Shown piece after piece: positions 1 to 9,037 of a DNA stretch of 64,000 nt; the first letter of the stretch is position 1; each line of letters begins with the position of its first letter. Made by a program: the position numbers and the translations under genes. Source of the stretch: Chitinophagaceae bacterium UBA7600 (lineage in GTDB: Bacteria; Bacteroidota; Bacteroidia; Chitinophagales; Chitinophagaceae); NCBI GenBank assembly GCA_002478885.1, contig DLKC01000052.1:47548-111547 (forward strand), in the 5' to 3' direction. Under the pieces are notes generated by a model. It made no database searches. It saw only the letters and a list, made by a program, of their open reading frames with translations, and was not told where the DNA came from.

Positions 1-65
1 AACATGGGTCAGGCAGTGACGACCAGTAAATAACCGGTGTAAATTATTATCCTATGAAATGCCTT

Positions 66-92
66 AACTCCGTTTAATTACGGAGTTTTTTA
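66..92 (+). terminator. Rho-independent terminator
   Basis: An 8-bp perfect stem (AACTCCGT / ACGGAGTT, loop of 6) is followed by a run of T. It points rightward, so it should end a plus-strand gene whose body lies left of the window. All three forward frames have a stop within the first 33 bases, so the frame of that gene cannot be told. Confidence 0.75.
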
Positions 93-239
93 TTTAGGCC
101 ATCCGGATTGTAGAACATAAAAGCCAACGAACTGTATCTAAAAAATATGTGAAAAATTATACCATCACTTATATAAAAAGAAATCCCCGGCTTGCGCAAG
201 GGACCCTTTTTTTATACACCCCAACCAACTATAGCTGTG

Positions 240-869
240 CTATTTTAACGGAAAATGTACGCCTGCATGGAATGACAGGTTATTCAAATTGCTGTAACCA
301 AAATGCTGATAGCGCACATAGTTGTAGTCGGCACCGATGTTTATACCAGTAGCGCTGTTCTTTTTAAATGGTATTATTACACCTGCACCGCCCTGTGCGG
401 CAAAAGAAGCACTGCTGCTCACGTTTCCAAAGGCGCCGAGGTATTGGCGAAAGCTTACAAAACTCAACCCGGCTCCAGCGGTAATATATGGTTGAACAAG
501 ACCAGCCTTACCAGCAAGCGGCATGAATGTTCCCTTTGCAATCACCGGTAACGCTTGAATGGAATTACTCAGCACTGCCGATGTTTCTTCGTGATTGCCG
601 GTAGGATAAATAGCACGAGGATATTTTTGATAATAATCCTGGAACCCAAAACCCAGCCCTACCGACCATTTATGGTTAATAGTAAACATCAGGTCGCCTG
701 TAAATCCCCGCGCAGAGCCGTTACTGATAAGATCACTCTTAAAAGCCCCGGTGGGAAGGCTGTAATTGTAGCCAAGGCTTAGTATGGCCTTACCCTGATT
801 TTGCGCCTGCGCGCTAAAAGTGATTGCTGCAAATAAAATGGCAGAAAATATATGCATGAATTTTTTCAT
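240..869 (-). CDS. outer-membrane beta-barrel protein
   Basis: 209 aa. It has a clear Sec signal peptide (residues 1-22, ending FSAQAQ). The rest alternates polar and hydrophobic or aromatic residues with many Gly, Tyr and Phe, and ends in an aromatic-containing strand (HAGVHFPLK), as in 8-stranded barrels of the OMP_b-brl / OmpW-like group common in Bacteroidota. It should sit in the outer membrane; its ligand is unknown. It lies 10 bp downstream of the DUF4136 lipoprotein gene and is probably co-transcribed with it from above position 1518. The barrel call is from composition and signal peptide, not from a specific motif. Confidence 0.72.
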   Translation of the reverse strand: MKKFMHIFSAILFAAITFSAQAQNQGKAILSLGYNYSLPTGAFKSDLISNGSARGFTGDLMFTINHKWSVGLGFGFQDYYQKYPRAIYPTGNHEETSAVLSNSIQALPVIAKGTFMPLAGKAGLVQPYITAGAGLSFVSFRQYLGAFGNVSSSASFAAQGGAGVIIPFKKNSATGINIGADYNYVRYQHFGYSNLNNLSFHAGVHFPLK

Positions 870-879
870 AGTGCCTGGT

Positions 880-1518
880 TTAATTGTTTGCTTTTAAATA
901 ACTGCTCTGATCAAATAATGCCTTTACCTGTGCGTTTGCATTGCTTTCAGCGAAAATGCCCTCGCCACGCACCAGGCCATTCCAAACCAGCCCGATTTTA
1001 CCGGTTGATTTTGCATTCTTCAGATCGAGCATGTCAACTGAAACAGCCCCTTCCGTAACCTGGTAAACGCTGTAGCCGTAAGGCACATAGTAGCCATAAC
1101 CACCATAGCCCCAATAATACGGATCCCAATAGCTGCCGTAGTATGTGTCGTAGTAATCGTTGTACGTAACCACGCTGGTAGCCGTATTGTAAATCCTGTT
1201 CACCGTCAGCCCAAGATCGGGCGACGCATTTGCGGTGGTAAGCACATAACCGCGTTGCTGCATATACTTGTTCACGGCATCAATATAGGCCTGGTCCGAG
1301 GCGGAGAGCGCCCGGGAGTGTTGGCCATTGTCTATCACTGCAACGGAGTCTGCTATGCTATAGGTCTTGTATGCACTGAAATTGGCAACCGAATCGTAAT
1401 TGGTCACGTAGATCCTCGTTTCTTCTGCGGTAAGATGGTTTAATGGTTCTTTGCTGCAACCCGCAAACCAAAAGGTTGAAACAGCGCTAACCAAAAACAC
1501 GATACTAAGTTTTTTCAT
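880..1518 (-). CDS. DUF4136-type lipoprotein
   Basis: 212 aa. The N-terminus is a lipoprotein signal (lipobox FAGC, Cys21). The mature part begins with a segment of the DUF4136 kind (DSVANFSAYKTYSI), which in this family starts a domain of unknown function. Residues about 118-152 are extremely rich in Tyr, Gly and Trp (for example YYDTYYGSYWDPYYWGYGG), probably an exposed aromatic loop. The C-terminal part, with DMLDLKNAKSTGKIGLVWNG, matches the family's end. It is the first gene of a likely two-gene unit with the barrel protein 10 bp downstream, suggesting both act in the outer membrane. Function is unknown. Confidence 0.75.
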   Translation of the reverse strand: MKKLSIVFLVSAVSTFWFAGCSKEPLNHLTAEETRIYVTNYDSVANFSAYKTYSIADSVAVIDNGQHSRALSASDQAYIDAVNKYMQQRGYVLTTANASPDLGLTVNRIYNTATSVVTYNDYYDTYYGSYWDPYYWGYGGYGYYVPYGYSVYQVTEGAVSVDMLDLKNAKSTGKIGLVWNGLVRGEGIFAESNANAQVKALFDQSSYLKANN

Positions 1519-1650
1519 TATAAATTTTTATGCGTTTTAATAAAGACCCATAAACTATAGCAGGGTTAACTACTGCCGGCCTTTTTAAGAAACATTTAGA
1601 AAAATTGTTAAAGCGTAGATAAGAATCGCAACAAGCACAATATTTTTGAA

Positions 1651-1700
1651 CCGGGCTTACCAACACATAGCATCACCGGTTGCGTCGCACGCTTGTGCGT
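1651..1700 (+). repeat. CCGG-28 element, single arm, class 1
   Basis: CCGG at 1651 and the core at 1679-1698 (GTTGCGTCGCACGCTTGTGC) are 28 bp apart. The sequence after the core, to about 1721, is nearly the same as that after the 30889 copy (3 differences over about 27 bases). The core contains a TTG that opens a longer but unlikely frame for the creatininase gene. The rest of the 257-bp gap shows only the divergent promoter region. Confidence 0.85.
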
Positions 1701-1775
1701 TCCGAACAATATGCAGCACCTGCATGGCAAGCTCCCCGCATCGCTAAAAGATTTACTTTAGAAAAAACTTTCGAC

Positions 1776-2498
1776 ATGGAGCAGTATAATGTGAAATATG
1801 CTGAATTAAGACCCGAAGCATTCCGCCAGCGGTTAAAAGAAAATCCGCTTGCCTATCTACCATTGGGCACACTCGAATGGCATGGCGAGCACCTGCCCCT
1901 TGGTGCCGACGCCATTCAAAGTGAGGCATTGATGATCGCCTGCGCCGAGCAATTTGGCGGAATAGTTTTGCCGCCACTGTTTCTCGGGCCCGACCGCAGA
2001 ATGGATATGGAAGATGGAAGCTATCTTATAGGGATGGACTATGCAAAATCGACCAATCCCAACAAACAACTCACCGGGAGTTGCTACTGGGTCAGCGATG
2101 GGTTTTTTAAAGAACTGCTTAAAAATATTGTCGACCAGTTGAAAAGGGCAGGTTTTAGAGCTGTCTATGCCGATGGTCACGGCCCCTCACGAAGAATATG
2201 GACGGAGATGATACCTGCATGGGAAGAGCAGTTTGGTCTTAAGTTATTTGGAGTGACCGACAGCGTTAAAAAGGAGTGGAGTTATATGACCGACCATGCC
2301 GCGAAGAATGAAACTTCCATCAGCATGCATGTAGCCGGTTCGCTGGTTGACCTTTCTGTTTTTAAAGAAGGCGACCAATCGGTGCTTACCGGAGTTAACG
2401 GCGAGCATCCGTTCAACGGTTCTGCAGCATACGGCGCTGAGATATTCAAAGCTGCTATGAAAACGCTGGAACCATTATTAACACAGGATTTTAACTGA
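1776..2498 (+). CDS. creatininase family protein
   Basis: 240 aa from the ATG at 1776. The creatininase family comprises metal-dependent amidohydrolases (creatinine amidohydrolase, mycofactocin MftE, archaeal FAPy deformylase). The signature near the N-terminus, LPLGTLEWHGEHLPLGADA at residues 28-46, supplies the family's metal ligands Glu34, His36 and Asp45. A second motif, ADGHGPSRR, lies near residue 130, and a Glu-containing helix follows (NETSISMHVAG). There is no signal peptide, so it is cytosolic. The frame can be extended to a TTG at 1680, but those 32 residues are the translation of a repeat and are rejected. The substrate cannot be told from sequence. It stands alone. Confidence 0.85.
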   Translation: MEQYNVKYAELRPEAFRQRLKENPLAYLPLGTLEWHGEHLPLGADAIQSEALMIACAEQFGGIVLPPLFLGPDRRMDMEDGSYLIGMDYAKSTNPNKQLTGSCYWVSDGFFKELLKNIVDQLKRAGFRAVYADGHGPSRRIWTEMIPAWEEQFGLKLFGVTDSVKKEWSYMTDHAAKNETSISMHVAGSLVDLSVFKEGDQSVLTGVNGEHPFNGSAAYGAEIFKAAMKTLEPLLTQDFN

Positions 2499-2510
2499 TG
2501 GTTTTTCATA

Positions 2511-2540
2511 CTTGCCAGATAGTGATTTCTGTTATCTTTA
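2511..2540 (+). promoter_or_regulatory. possible Bacteroidota promoter
   Basis: TATCTTTA (2533-2540) resembles the -7 box TAnnTTTG with its last base changed, and CTTG (2511-2514) lies 18 bp upstream at the -33 position. It would start transcription just before the membrane protein gene at 2559. The match is imperfect. Confidence 0.35.
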
Positions 2541-2558
2541 GTATCTTAAAATTTTGCC

Positions 2559-2948
2559 ATGAAAGTTTTTAATTATTTTTTCTGTTTTGTTTTTGTTGTC
2601 TTTGCGGCCCTACAATACAATGATCCTGACCCTTACTGGTGGATGCCAATTTATTTATATACTGCTGTACTTTGCTGGCAGGCCGCGAAGCATAAGTTTT
2701 ACCCGAAGCTATATGTTGGCGGAATTATCGTTTATGCGGTTTATGCGGTATACAAAATATTTGATGCAAACGGGCTGATTGACTGGGTGGAAGTGCACCA
2801 TGCAGAGAACATTGCAGAAACAATGAAAGCAGAAAAGCCCTGGATCGAGGAAAGCAGGGAATTCTTTGGACTGGTAATTCTTATAGGGGTATTGATTATC
2901 AATCTTTTTTATGCAAAATCGCAGCACAAAAAAGCTGCTACTGTATAA
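2559..2948 (+). CDS. TMEM220-like membrane protein
   Basis: 129 aa with four hydrophobic segments (about residues 4-20, 28-42, 50-67, 102-120). The first is followed by QYNDPDPYWWMPIY, the characteristic motif of the TMEM220 family of small integral membrane proteins found in Bacteroidota and animals. Function is unknown. It begins 60 bp after the creatininase gene, with a possible promoter of its own, and is followed by a strong terminator at 2972. The family call rests on the NDPDPYWW motif and the topology. Confidence 0.75.
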   Translation: MKVFNYFFCFVFVVFAALQYNDPDPYWWMPIYLYTAVLCWQAAKHKFYPKLYVGGIIVYAVYAVYKIFDANGLIDWVEVHHAENIAETMKAEKPWIEESREFFGLVILIGVLIINLFYAKSQHKKAATV

Positions 2949-2971
2949 TACGATGCTGTTTCTTTTGATAG

Positions 2972-3001
2972 AAAACCGACTGTTCAGCAGCCGGTTTTTT
3001 T
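2972..3001 (+). terminator. Rho-independent terminator
   Basis: The stem AAAACCG-CTG / CAG-CGGTTTT has one A/C mismatch and a 5-base loop, followed by seven or more T. It ends the plus-strand unit of the TMEM220-like gene. Confidence 0.7.
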
Positions 3002-3054
3002 ATGGTGTGTATAGAAACAGGTATGGTTAAAGGGTCGCTGCGCAACGATATGTT

Positions 3055-3103
3055 GTACAAGAGTGCGACGCAACTAAAGCTTAATAGCGACAATATTGCC
3101 TGG
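3055..3103 (-). repeat. CCGG-28 element, single arm, class 1
   Basis: The core lies on minus (GTACAAGAGTGCGACGCAAC on plus, 3055-3074), and a GCCTGGC box at 3098-3104 takes the place of CCGG at the same 28-bp distance. It sits between two convergent genes. Confidence 0.8.
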
Positions 3104-3165
3104 CACAAAAAATAAAGCCACACTTTTCAGTATGACTTTGTGTTTTGTTTCCCCTTATAAAATGA

Positions 3166-6100
3166 TCATGATTTTTTGACTATCCCGATCTTTCGCAGCT
3201 TGCCCCAGTTTCTTCGTTTGTGTAAAAGGTTATGAATGCCTGCATATATGATGGGAAGTATGAGCAATGTTAGAATCGTAGAAGTAATGAGACCGCCGAT
3301 AACGACGATCGCCAGGGGCTTTTGCGTTTCACTGCCAATGCCTGTTGACATGGCTGCGGGCAACAAGCCTATTGCGGCCATGATCGCCGTCATTACTACC
3401 GGCCGTACCCTCGAGATTACACCCGAAAGAATGGCGTCGTCGAGGTGCATTTTGTGTTCGAGGTTTTTCCTGAAAACGCTGATAAGTATAACGCCGTTTT
3501 GGATACAAACGCCAAACAACGCGATGAAGCCAATACCTGCGCTGATGCTGAAATTGGTATGTGTGATATGAAGTGCAAGTATACCACCGATTAGAGCAAA
3601 AGGCACATTAAGAATGGTAAGCACGGCATCTTTTACATTGCCATAAGTGATAAAGAGTATAAGAAAAATGGCAAGCAGGCATAATGGCACCACATGCTTT
3701 AGCGTGTTGGTAGCGCGAACCTGGTTCTCAAATTCCCCAACCCATTTAACCTGGTAGCCGGGCGGGAATTTTATGGCTGCGTTTACTTTATTTTGCGCCT
3801 CTTCAATAGTGCTGCCAAGATCTCTTTCACGCACGGAAAATTTTACACCAATGTACCTGCTGTTGTTGTCGCGGTAGATAAATGCCGGGCCTGTGATCTG
3901 TTTGATAGTAGATATCTCGCTGATGGGCACTTTTGCGCTATCCTGTGTTGGCACCATTAACTTTTCGATCTCTTCTTTGGTGTCGCGAAAGTCTTTCTGG
4001 TAGCGGATGCGTATGTCGAACTTTCTTTCTCCTTCATAAAGTTCTGTTGCCGCTTTTCCGCCGACGGCCATTTCTATCACTGATTGGGCGTCGGCAGTAT
4101 TAACACCATACAATGCCATTTTTTGCTGATCGAGTTCTATGCGAAACTCAGGCTGCCCAAGGTTACGTAAAACGCCAAGGTCAGCGACGCCGTTTACTGT
4201 GAGTAGTTGTTTCTTTACAAGATCTGCAAGACTATCCAGCACCTTGAAATCAGGACCATAAATTTTTGCGGCCATCGATGCATTTAACCCCGCCACTGCT
4301 TCTTCTACATTGTCGCGGATCGGTTGCGAGTAGTTATAAACGATACCCGGTATTTTTTTTAATTGCTTGTCTATGGCGTCGATCAGTTCATCTTCCGTAA
4401 TGCCTTTGCGCCATTCACTTTTTGGTTTTAGGTCAACCTGTATCTGCACATCAAAAAAGCCTTTTGGATCTGTTCCATCATTGGTTCTTCCAACCTGTGA
4501 GAGTGTTTGTTTTACTTCGGGGAATTCGCGGAGTATCTGCACCATTTTATCGGAGATGTCAACACTTTGAGGAAGGCTTACACTCATGGGTAATTCGGCC
4601 TCTACCCAAAGCGCCCCTTCGTTGAGTTGGGGCAAAAATTCGGTGCCCAGCAAACTCACCGAAAGAAATGTTGCCAGCATGACACTGATCGCGATAAGGA
4701 TACTAGTTTTTGGGGCCGCGTATGCTTTCTGAAATATTTTCTTTATGCCGTTCTCGAAGAACGATACCACCGGGTTGTGTTTCTCCCGAACATTTTTTCT
4801 TAACAGGATGCTGCTGAGTGCTGGTACGAATGTAAGTGTGAGCAGCAGCGCCCCAAGTAATGCGAATGCAAGCGTCCAGGCAAGCGGGGAAAACATTTTG
4901 CCTTCGACTTTTTCGAAAGAGAAGATGGGGATAAGACAAGTGATAATAATGAGCTTTGAAAAGAAAATGGCTTTGCCCATTTCTGTCCCGGTATTTTTGA
5001 ACAAACTTAACTTGGCGAGTTTGTTGAACTTTTCCATACCCACTTCTCTCGCTTTGCTGTCGAGTGCAACAAACAAACCCTCTACCATTACAACGGCGCC
5101 ATCGATGATGATACCAAAGTCAACCGCACCCATGGAAAGCAGGTTTGCCGTCATACCCTTTATGCGCATGCATATAAATGCGAACAGCAGCGCAAGCGGA
5201 ATAATAATGCTTACGGTAATCGTCGTTCGCCAGTCTGCCATAAAAAGCATTACAATAACTGTAACGAGGATAATGCCTTCAGCGAGATTATGCAATACCG
5301 TTTCAGTGGCAAGATCCATCAGGTTTGTGCGGTCATAGAAAGGCACAATTTTTACATCTTTCGGGAGAATGTTGGTGTTCAGTTCAGTTACTTTATCGTG
5401 GATTTTATCAAGCACATCAGTGGGATTCTCGCCTTTGCGCATAACCACGATCCCCTCTATCACATCGTTGCTGGTATCTCTTGAAACCTGTCCCAGTCTT
5501 GGCTTGCCGGCTTCATGCACTTCAGCCACATTCTTTACCAGGATGGGCACACCTTTTAACTTGGTGATGATCACATTTTCAATTTCGCTTGTGTCGTTCA
5601 ACAGGCCGATGCCACGTACTACATAAGCCTGACCGTTTTTTTCAATTACATCGCCACCAACATTGATATTACTCTTTGCCACAGCGTTATAAACATCAAG
5701 GGAAGTAAGCCCATATTTTACGAGCAGATTTGGGTTCACGCTTATTTCGAATGTTTTTTCCTCGCCGCCAAAACTGTTTACATCGGCAACACCGGGAATT
5801 GATTTGAATTGCCTGTCGAGCACCCAATCCTGTATGGCCGTAAGGTCACGTATATTTCTTGCATCGCTGTGTAAAGTGTAACGGTATATTTCGCCTGTTG
5901 GCCCATAAGGCGGCTCCACTTCCGGTTTTACATCATCGGGCAGTTCTGCATTCACAAGCCGGCTTAACACCTGTTGCCTTGCAAAGGCATCGTCGACATC
6001 ATCATCAAAAATAATCCGTACATAAGACAGGCCGTAAGATGATGTGGTACGCAGGTTGGCTTTTTTCTGTACCGAGTTGAGCACGGTTTCCATCGGGATC

Positions 6101-6306
6101 GTGACAAACTTTTCTACTTCTTCAGCACTGCGGCCGGGCCATTGTGCAATAATGATGATCTGCGTATTCGTTACGTCGGGGAAAGTTTCCACGGCCGTAT
6201 TCTTATAACTCACATACCCTATTACAGCCATTACCGCTGTGAGAAAAAAAACAAGGTAACGATGCCGCAGTGAAAAGTGGATAATGCTTTTTATAAACTT
6301 GTTCAT
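3166..6306 (-). CDS. heavy-metal RND efflux pump (CusA/CzcA family)
   Basis: 1046 aa, a normal length for the family. This is the inner-membrane proton-driven pump of a tripartite efflux system. The N-terminus is cytosolic with the first TM at about 16-34, and two large periplasmic loops each follow a TM. The motif DFGIIIDGAVVMVE, near residue 400 in TM4, carries the D...D...E proton-relay pattern of the heavy-metal (HME) branch of RND pumps. ETFPDVTNTQI near residue 40 is also typical of CusA/CzcA. The metal (Cu, Ag, Zn, Co or Cd) cannot be fixed. It is the last gene of a minus-strand operon with the channel and adaptor, but is separated from the adaptor by a 262-bp gap filled by a repeat element. 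Confidence 0.95.
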   Translation of the reverse strand: MNKFIKSIIHFSLRHRYLVFFLTAVMAVIGYVSYKNTAVETFPDVTNTQIIIIAQWPGRSAEEVEKFVTIPMETVLNSVQKKANLRTTSSYGLSYVRIIFDDDVDDAFARQQVLSRLVNAELPDDVKPEVEPPYGPTGEIYRYTLHSDARNIRDLTAIQDWVLDRQFKSIPGVADVNSFGGEEKTFEISVNPNLLVKYGLTSLDVYNAVAKSNINVGGDVIEKNGQAYVVRGIGLLNDTSEIENVIITKLKGVPILVKNVAEVHEAGKPRLGQVSRDTSNDVIEGIVVMRKGENPTDVLDKIHDKVTELNTNILPKDVKIVPFYDRTNLMDLATETVLHNLAEGIILVTVIVMLFMADWRTTITVSIIIPLALLFAFICMRIKGMTANLLSMGAVDFGIIIDGAVVMVEGLFVALDSKAREVGMEKFNKLAKLSLFKNTGTEMGKAIFFSKLIIITCLIPIFSFEKVEGKMFSPLAWTLAFALLGALLLTLTFVPALSSILLRKNVREKHNPVVSFFENGIKKIFQKAYAAPKTSILIAISVMLATFLSVSLLGTEFLPQLNEGALWVEAELPMSVSLPQSVDISDKMVQILREFPEVKQTLSQVGRTNDGTDPKGFFDVQIQVDLKPKSEWRKGITEDELIDAIDKQLKKIPGIVYNYSQPIRDNVEEAVAGLNASMAAKIYGPDFKVLDSLADLVKKQLLTVNGVADLGVLRNLGQPEFRIELDQQKMALYGVNTADAQSVIEMAVGGKAATELYEGERKFDIRIRYQKDFRDTKEEIEKLMVPTQDSAKVPISEISTIKQITGPAFIYRDNNSRYIGVKFSVRERDLGSTIEEAQNKVNAAIKFPPGYQVKWVGEFENQVRATNTLKHVVPLCLLAIFLILFITYGNVKDAVLTILNVPFALIGGILALHITHTNFSISAGIGFIALFGVCIQNGVILISVFRKNLEHKMHLDDAILSGVISRVRPVVMTAIMAAIGLLPAAMSTGIGSETQKPLAIVVIGGLITSTILTLLILPIIYAGIHNLLHKRRNWGKLRKIGIVKKS

Positions 6307-6341
6307 TTATACCGATTGATATGTTGTTGTTTTTTTTGATG

Positions 6342-6547
6342 CCGGCTGCGGTGCCTTTGGCATCGCCTCTTGCGTCGCACACTGGAACACTTGGTCCGGA
6401 ATTCAACAAGACCAAAAGCTCTTTCCTCAATGATAGCTTGCTTTCGAACTCAGAACTTGCTGACTTGTATGCTGCCGTACAAGCTTGTGATGGCGGATAA
6501 GCCGGCACTATCGCGCAACGGAAGCCCAATGCCTGTGCTGTTGCCGG
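6342..6547. repeat. CCGG-28 element, two-armed (class 1 + class 3)
   Basis: The left arm has CCGG at 6342 and a class 1 core at 6369-6388. The right arm, on minus, has a different core (class 3; GCCGGCACTATCGCGCAAC on plus, 6501-6519), then CCGG at 6544-6547, again 28 bp away. Twenty-four bases at 6494-6517 are identical to 9668-9691 in the next element. This element fills the gap between the adaptor and pump genes of one operon. Confidence 0.8.
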
Positions 6548-6568
6548 GTTCAACATTTTTATTATTCA

Positions 6569-7666
6569 TTATTCACCCATCAACTGCTGGTAGAGTAATA
6601 ATTCGTTTCCTGTTACCACCAACTGCCCCGGCCTGATGGTACTTTGGATAAATGTTTTGTTGTCCTCCACGCTGATGATGTTTACGGGCATTACTTTTAA
6701 ATCGCAGTCGCTGTTGTATGCGATTACGTAGTTCATGCCGTTGTCTGCTATGATAGCACCTGATGGTATGCAGGTTGATTGCATGCCGGTGGTATCGCTG
6801 ACCATTACGGTTGCAAACATTTCCGGCTTCAGCAGCATATCGGGGTTGCTGAGTTTAATGCGCACTTTCAATGTTTTGTCTTCGGGATCCAATGTGCTGC
6901 TGACATTATCAACAGTGCCATTATAAATTTTATCGGGGTACGCAATGGTGGTAACCTGTACATTGCTTTGCACATGCACTTTTGCAATATCATTTTCAAA
7001 TACGTTGGCAATTACCCAAACGTCTTTTAAATCGGAGATGGTGAAGAGGCTTTCTGCATTATCGGCGCGTATGAAGCTGCCTGCGTTCGTGTTTTTCTCC
7101 ACGATAAATCCATCGATAGGAGCAGTGAGCACGTAGGTACCTGAAGCATTTGCACTTGCACCGCCGTTTATATTGATGAGTGATTGAATCTTCTTTTTTG
7201 CAGCTAGTGCTTTTGCATAATTGTCTTTTGCCTCGGTATATTCTCTCTCGCTGCTGATACCGTTTTTATAAAGTGATTCTGCATTGTCGAGTTCACGTTT
7301 TGCAGTTGTAATGTCGGCATCTGCGCTTTCAAGATCGGCATAGCTGCCGGCAACATCTGCACTTTTGACTATGGCAAGAACCTGGCCGGCATAAACTTTA
7401 TCGCCGAGCGAAACCTTACATTCGATTACCTGGCCGCTACTGCGGGGAAATATCTTAACAACCTTATTCTGGTCGAAACTTACCTGTCCGCTGAGTTTTG
7501 TTGTTTTGCTTATGTTGCAATACTGGACCGTATCGAGCGTAATCATTTTCTTCATGGTATCGCTGAGGCAATATTTTTTTGCTGCCGGAGCGGTATCTGC
7601 CTGCTTTTCCTTGCAGGAGGCCATGATTGTAAGCATTGCACAGATGAAAAAATATTTTAGTTGCAT
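6569..7666 (-). CDS. efflux RND periplasmic adaptor (CusB/CzcB type)
   Basis: 365 aa. It is a lipoprotein (lipobox MASC, Cys18) anchored in the inner membrane and bridging pump and channel. The order is typical of membrane fusion proteins: an early beta-barrel/lipoyl half (IFPRSSGQVIECKVSLGDKVYAGQVLA, about residues 75-101), an alpha-helical hairpin (about 110-165, AKRELDNAESLYKNGISSEREYTEAKD), the second lipoyl half (TAPIDGFIVEKNTNAGSF), then beta-barrel and membrane-proximal domains. No His- or Met-rich metal-binding tail is seen. It lies 12 bp downstream of the channel gene and upstream of the RND pump. Confidence 0.93.
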   Translation of the reverse strand: MQLKYFFICAMLTIMASCKEKQADTAPAAKKYCLSDTMKKMITLDTVQYCNISKTTKLSGQVSFDQNKVVKIFPRSSGQVIECKVSLGDKVYAGQVLAIVKSADVAGSYADLESADADITTAKRELDNAESLYKNGISSEREYTEAKDNYAKALAAKKKIQSLININGGASANASGTYVLTAPIDGFIVEKNTNAGSFIRADNAESLFTISDLKDVWVIANVFENDIAKVHVQSNVQVTTIAYPDKIYNGTVDNVSSTLDPEDKTLKVRIKLSNPDMLLKPEMFATVMVSDTTGMQSTCIPSGAIIADNGMNYVIAYNSDCDLKVMPVNIISVEDNKTFIQSTIRPGQLVVTGNELLLYQQLMGE

Positions 7667-7678
7667 AGCCGGGTATAT

Positions 7679-8983
7679 TTATTGAATGATGTTTATGCCT
7701 GTTTGATAATTGAGTTCTTCCCTGGCGGTTTGCAGGTTAAACTGTTGCTGAATACGCCTCAATTCAGTTTCCGTGAAAGCAGTATAGAAATCCACGAAAT
7801 CGACCAGGCTTACCTGCTTTTGTTTGTAGCTTTTAAGCATATTGTCGAAAAGTATTTTATAAGTGCTGTAGAAATCTTTTTGAGATGTGTTATTTTGGTA
7901 TTGTGTGAGCTGTAGCTTTTTGTATGCTGCAGTTACATTGTTCTGTAAAGTAATATTCGCGTTATTAACTACGGCTTCGGCTTCTTTTATGTTCATGGCC
8001 GCGGACTTAATATTACCCTGGTTTTTGTTAAAGACCGGCAGCGGCAGCGAAATGCCCAGACCAAAAAAGTTTTGGGCAAACTGGCTATTGCGGTCAAATT
8101 CCGGGCTAATGGTTATGTCAGGTGTTTTCAATGCCTGCTGGTAACTAAGGTTCTGCTGTTGAAATACCAGTTGTTGCTGTTGCGCCAGGTAATCGGGATT
8201 ATTTATCAGTGCTGCGTTTATACAGGTTTCCAGTGCTGGTGTTTCAACAGATTGACTGAGTGAATCAACCGGTATGATTTGTGTATCGCCTTTTAGCTTT
8301 AGCAAGATCCTAAGGTCTGCAGCCGCGTCTTCCATCGCCCGGTTATTTTCTGTGATGTCTTGTTGCAGGGCGACAACCAGCGACTGTACCCGAAGAAAGT
8401 CCCGCTGCGCAATGTTGCCTGCATCCAGCTGGGCCTTCATGCCCTGCAGCAAAGCGTTTAGCTTTTCCATTTGTCCACCATATAGTCGGCCGATGCTGAC
8501 CAGTTGTTGCAACGAAAAATAATCTGTATGCAGTTGCAGCCGAAGTGACCGCATTGCATCCTGTAGCTGCAGTTCTGCCAGTTTTGCGTTGGTAGACGCC
8601 AGTTTTACCAACTTACTTCTTTTGCCGGCTGTACTGATGAGTTGTTGTATTTGGATATAGTACTGGCCATTATAAGTGCCATCGGGGTTTTTGCCGTAAG
8701 GAAAAAATTTACCACCGGCGTTGATTACCTGGTCGGTATTAAGCACTGGATTGTTCCAAAGTTTAGCCTGCCCGATTAATGCATTGTTTGCATCAACATT
8801 GTAGTGCGCTGCTAATAATAAAAGGTTGCTATCGATAAAGAGCCTGTCGGCCTGCAGCAGTGTTAAGTAAAGTGTATCCTTTTGTGTTGAGCTGTCACGT
8901 TCGTAAGCTGAAAATGCAGGGTTAAAGAATGAAACACCAACTAATAAAGCTGTGCAGGCGAATTTGAAGTGAAATTTCGCCAT
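7679..8983 (-). CDS. TolC-family outer-membrane efflux protein (CusC/CzcC type)
   Basis: 434 aa from the ATG at 8983, which gives a proper signal peptide (MAKFHFKFACTALLVGVSFF, cleavage near FSA). A longer frame begins at a TTG at 9037 but adds only 18 residues without a signal character. The long amphipathic helices rich in Gln, Leu and Asn in two similar halves (first about residues 70-210, second about 270-420) are those of TolC-family channels. It provides the outer-membrane duct of the metal efflux complex. It follows the small protein gene at 9038 by 54 bp and precedes the adaptor by 12 bp. Confidence 0.92.
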   Translation of the reverse strand: MAKFHFKFACTALLVGVSFFNPAFSAYERDSSTQKDTLYLTLLQADRLFIDSNLLLLAAHYNVDANNALIGQAKLWNNPVLNTDQVINAGGKFFPYGKNPDGTYNGQYYIQIQQLISTAGKRSKLVKLASTNAKLAELQLQDAMRSLRLQLHTDYFSLQQLVSIGRLYGGQMEKLNALLQGMKAQLDAGNIAQRDFLRVQSLVVALQQDITENNRAMEDAAADLRILLKLKGDTQIIPVDSLSQSVETPALETCINAALINNPDYLAQQQQLVFQQQNLSYQQALKTPDITISPEFDRNSQFAQNFFGLGISLPLPVFNKNQGNIKSAAMNIKEAEAVVNNANITLQNNVTAAYKKLQLTQYQNNTSQKDFYSTYKILFDNMLKSYKQKQVSLVDFVDFYTAFTETELRRIQQQFNLQTAREELNYQTGINIIQ

Positions 8984-9037
8984 GTTAAATGCTTTTAAAG
9001 GGAATTGAATAAATGCAGTATTATTACTGCTATGCAA

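Noticed and set aside
1..33. Tail of a plus-strand gene at the left edge
   Set aside because: All three frames stop within 33 bases, so the coding frame cannot be chosen; only the terminator after it is reported.
1680..1775. TTG start that lengthens the creatininase protein by 32 residues
   Set aside because: The added part is the translation of a repeat arm and has no match to the family; the ATG at 1776 gives the usual length.
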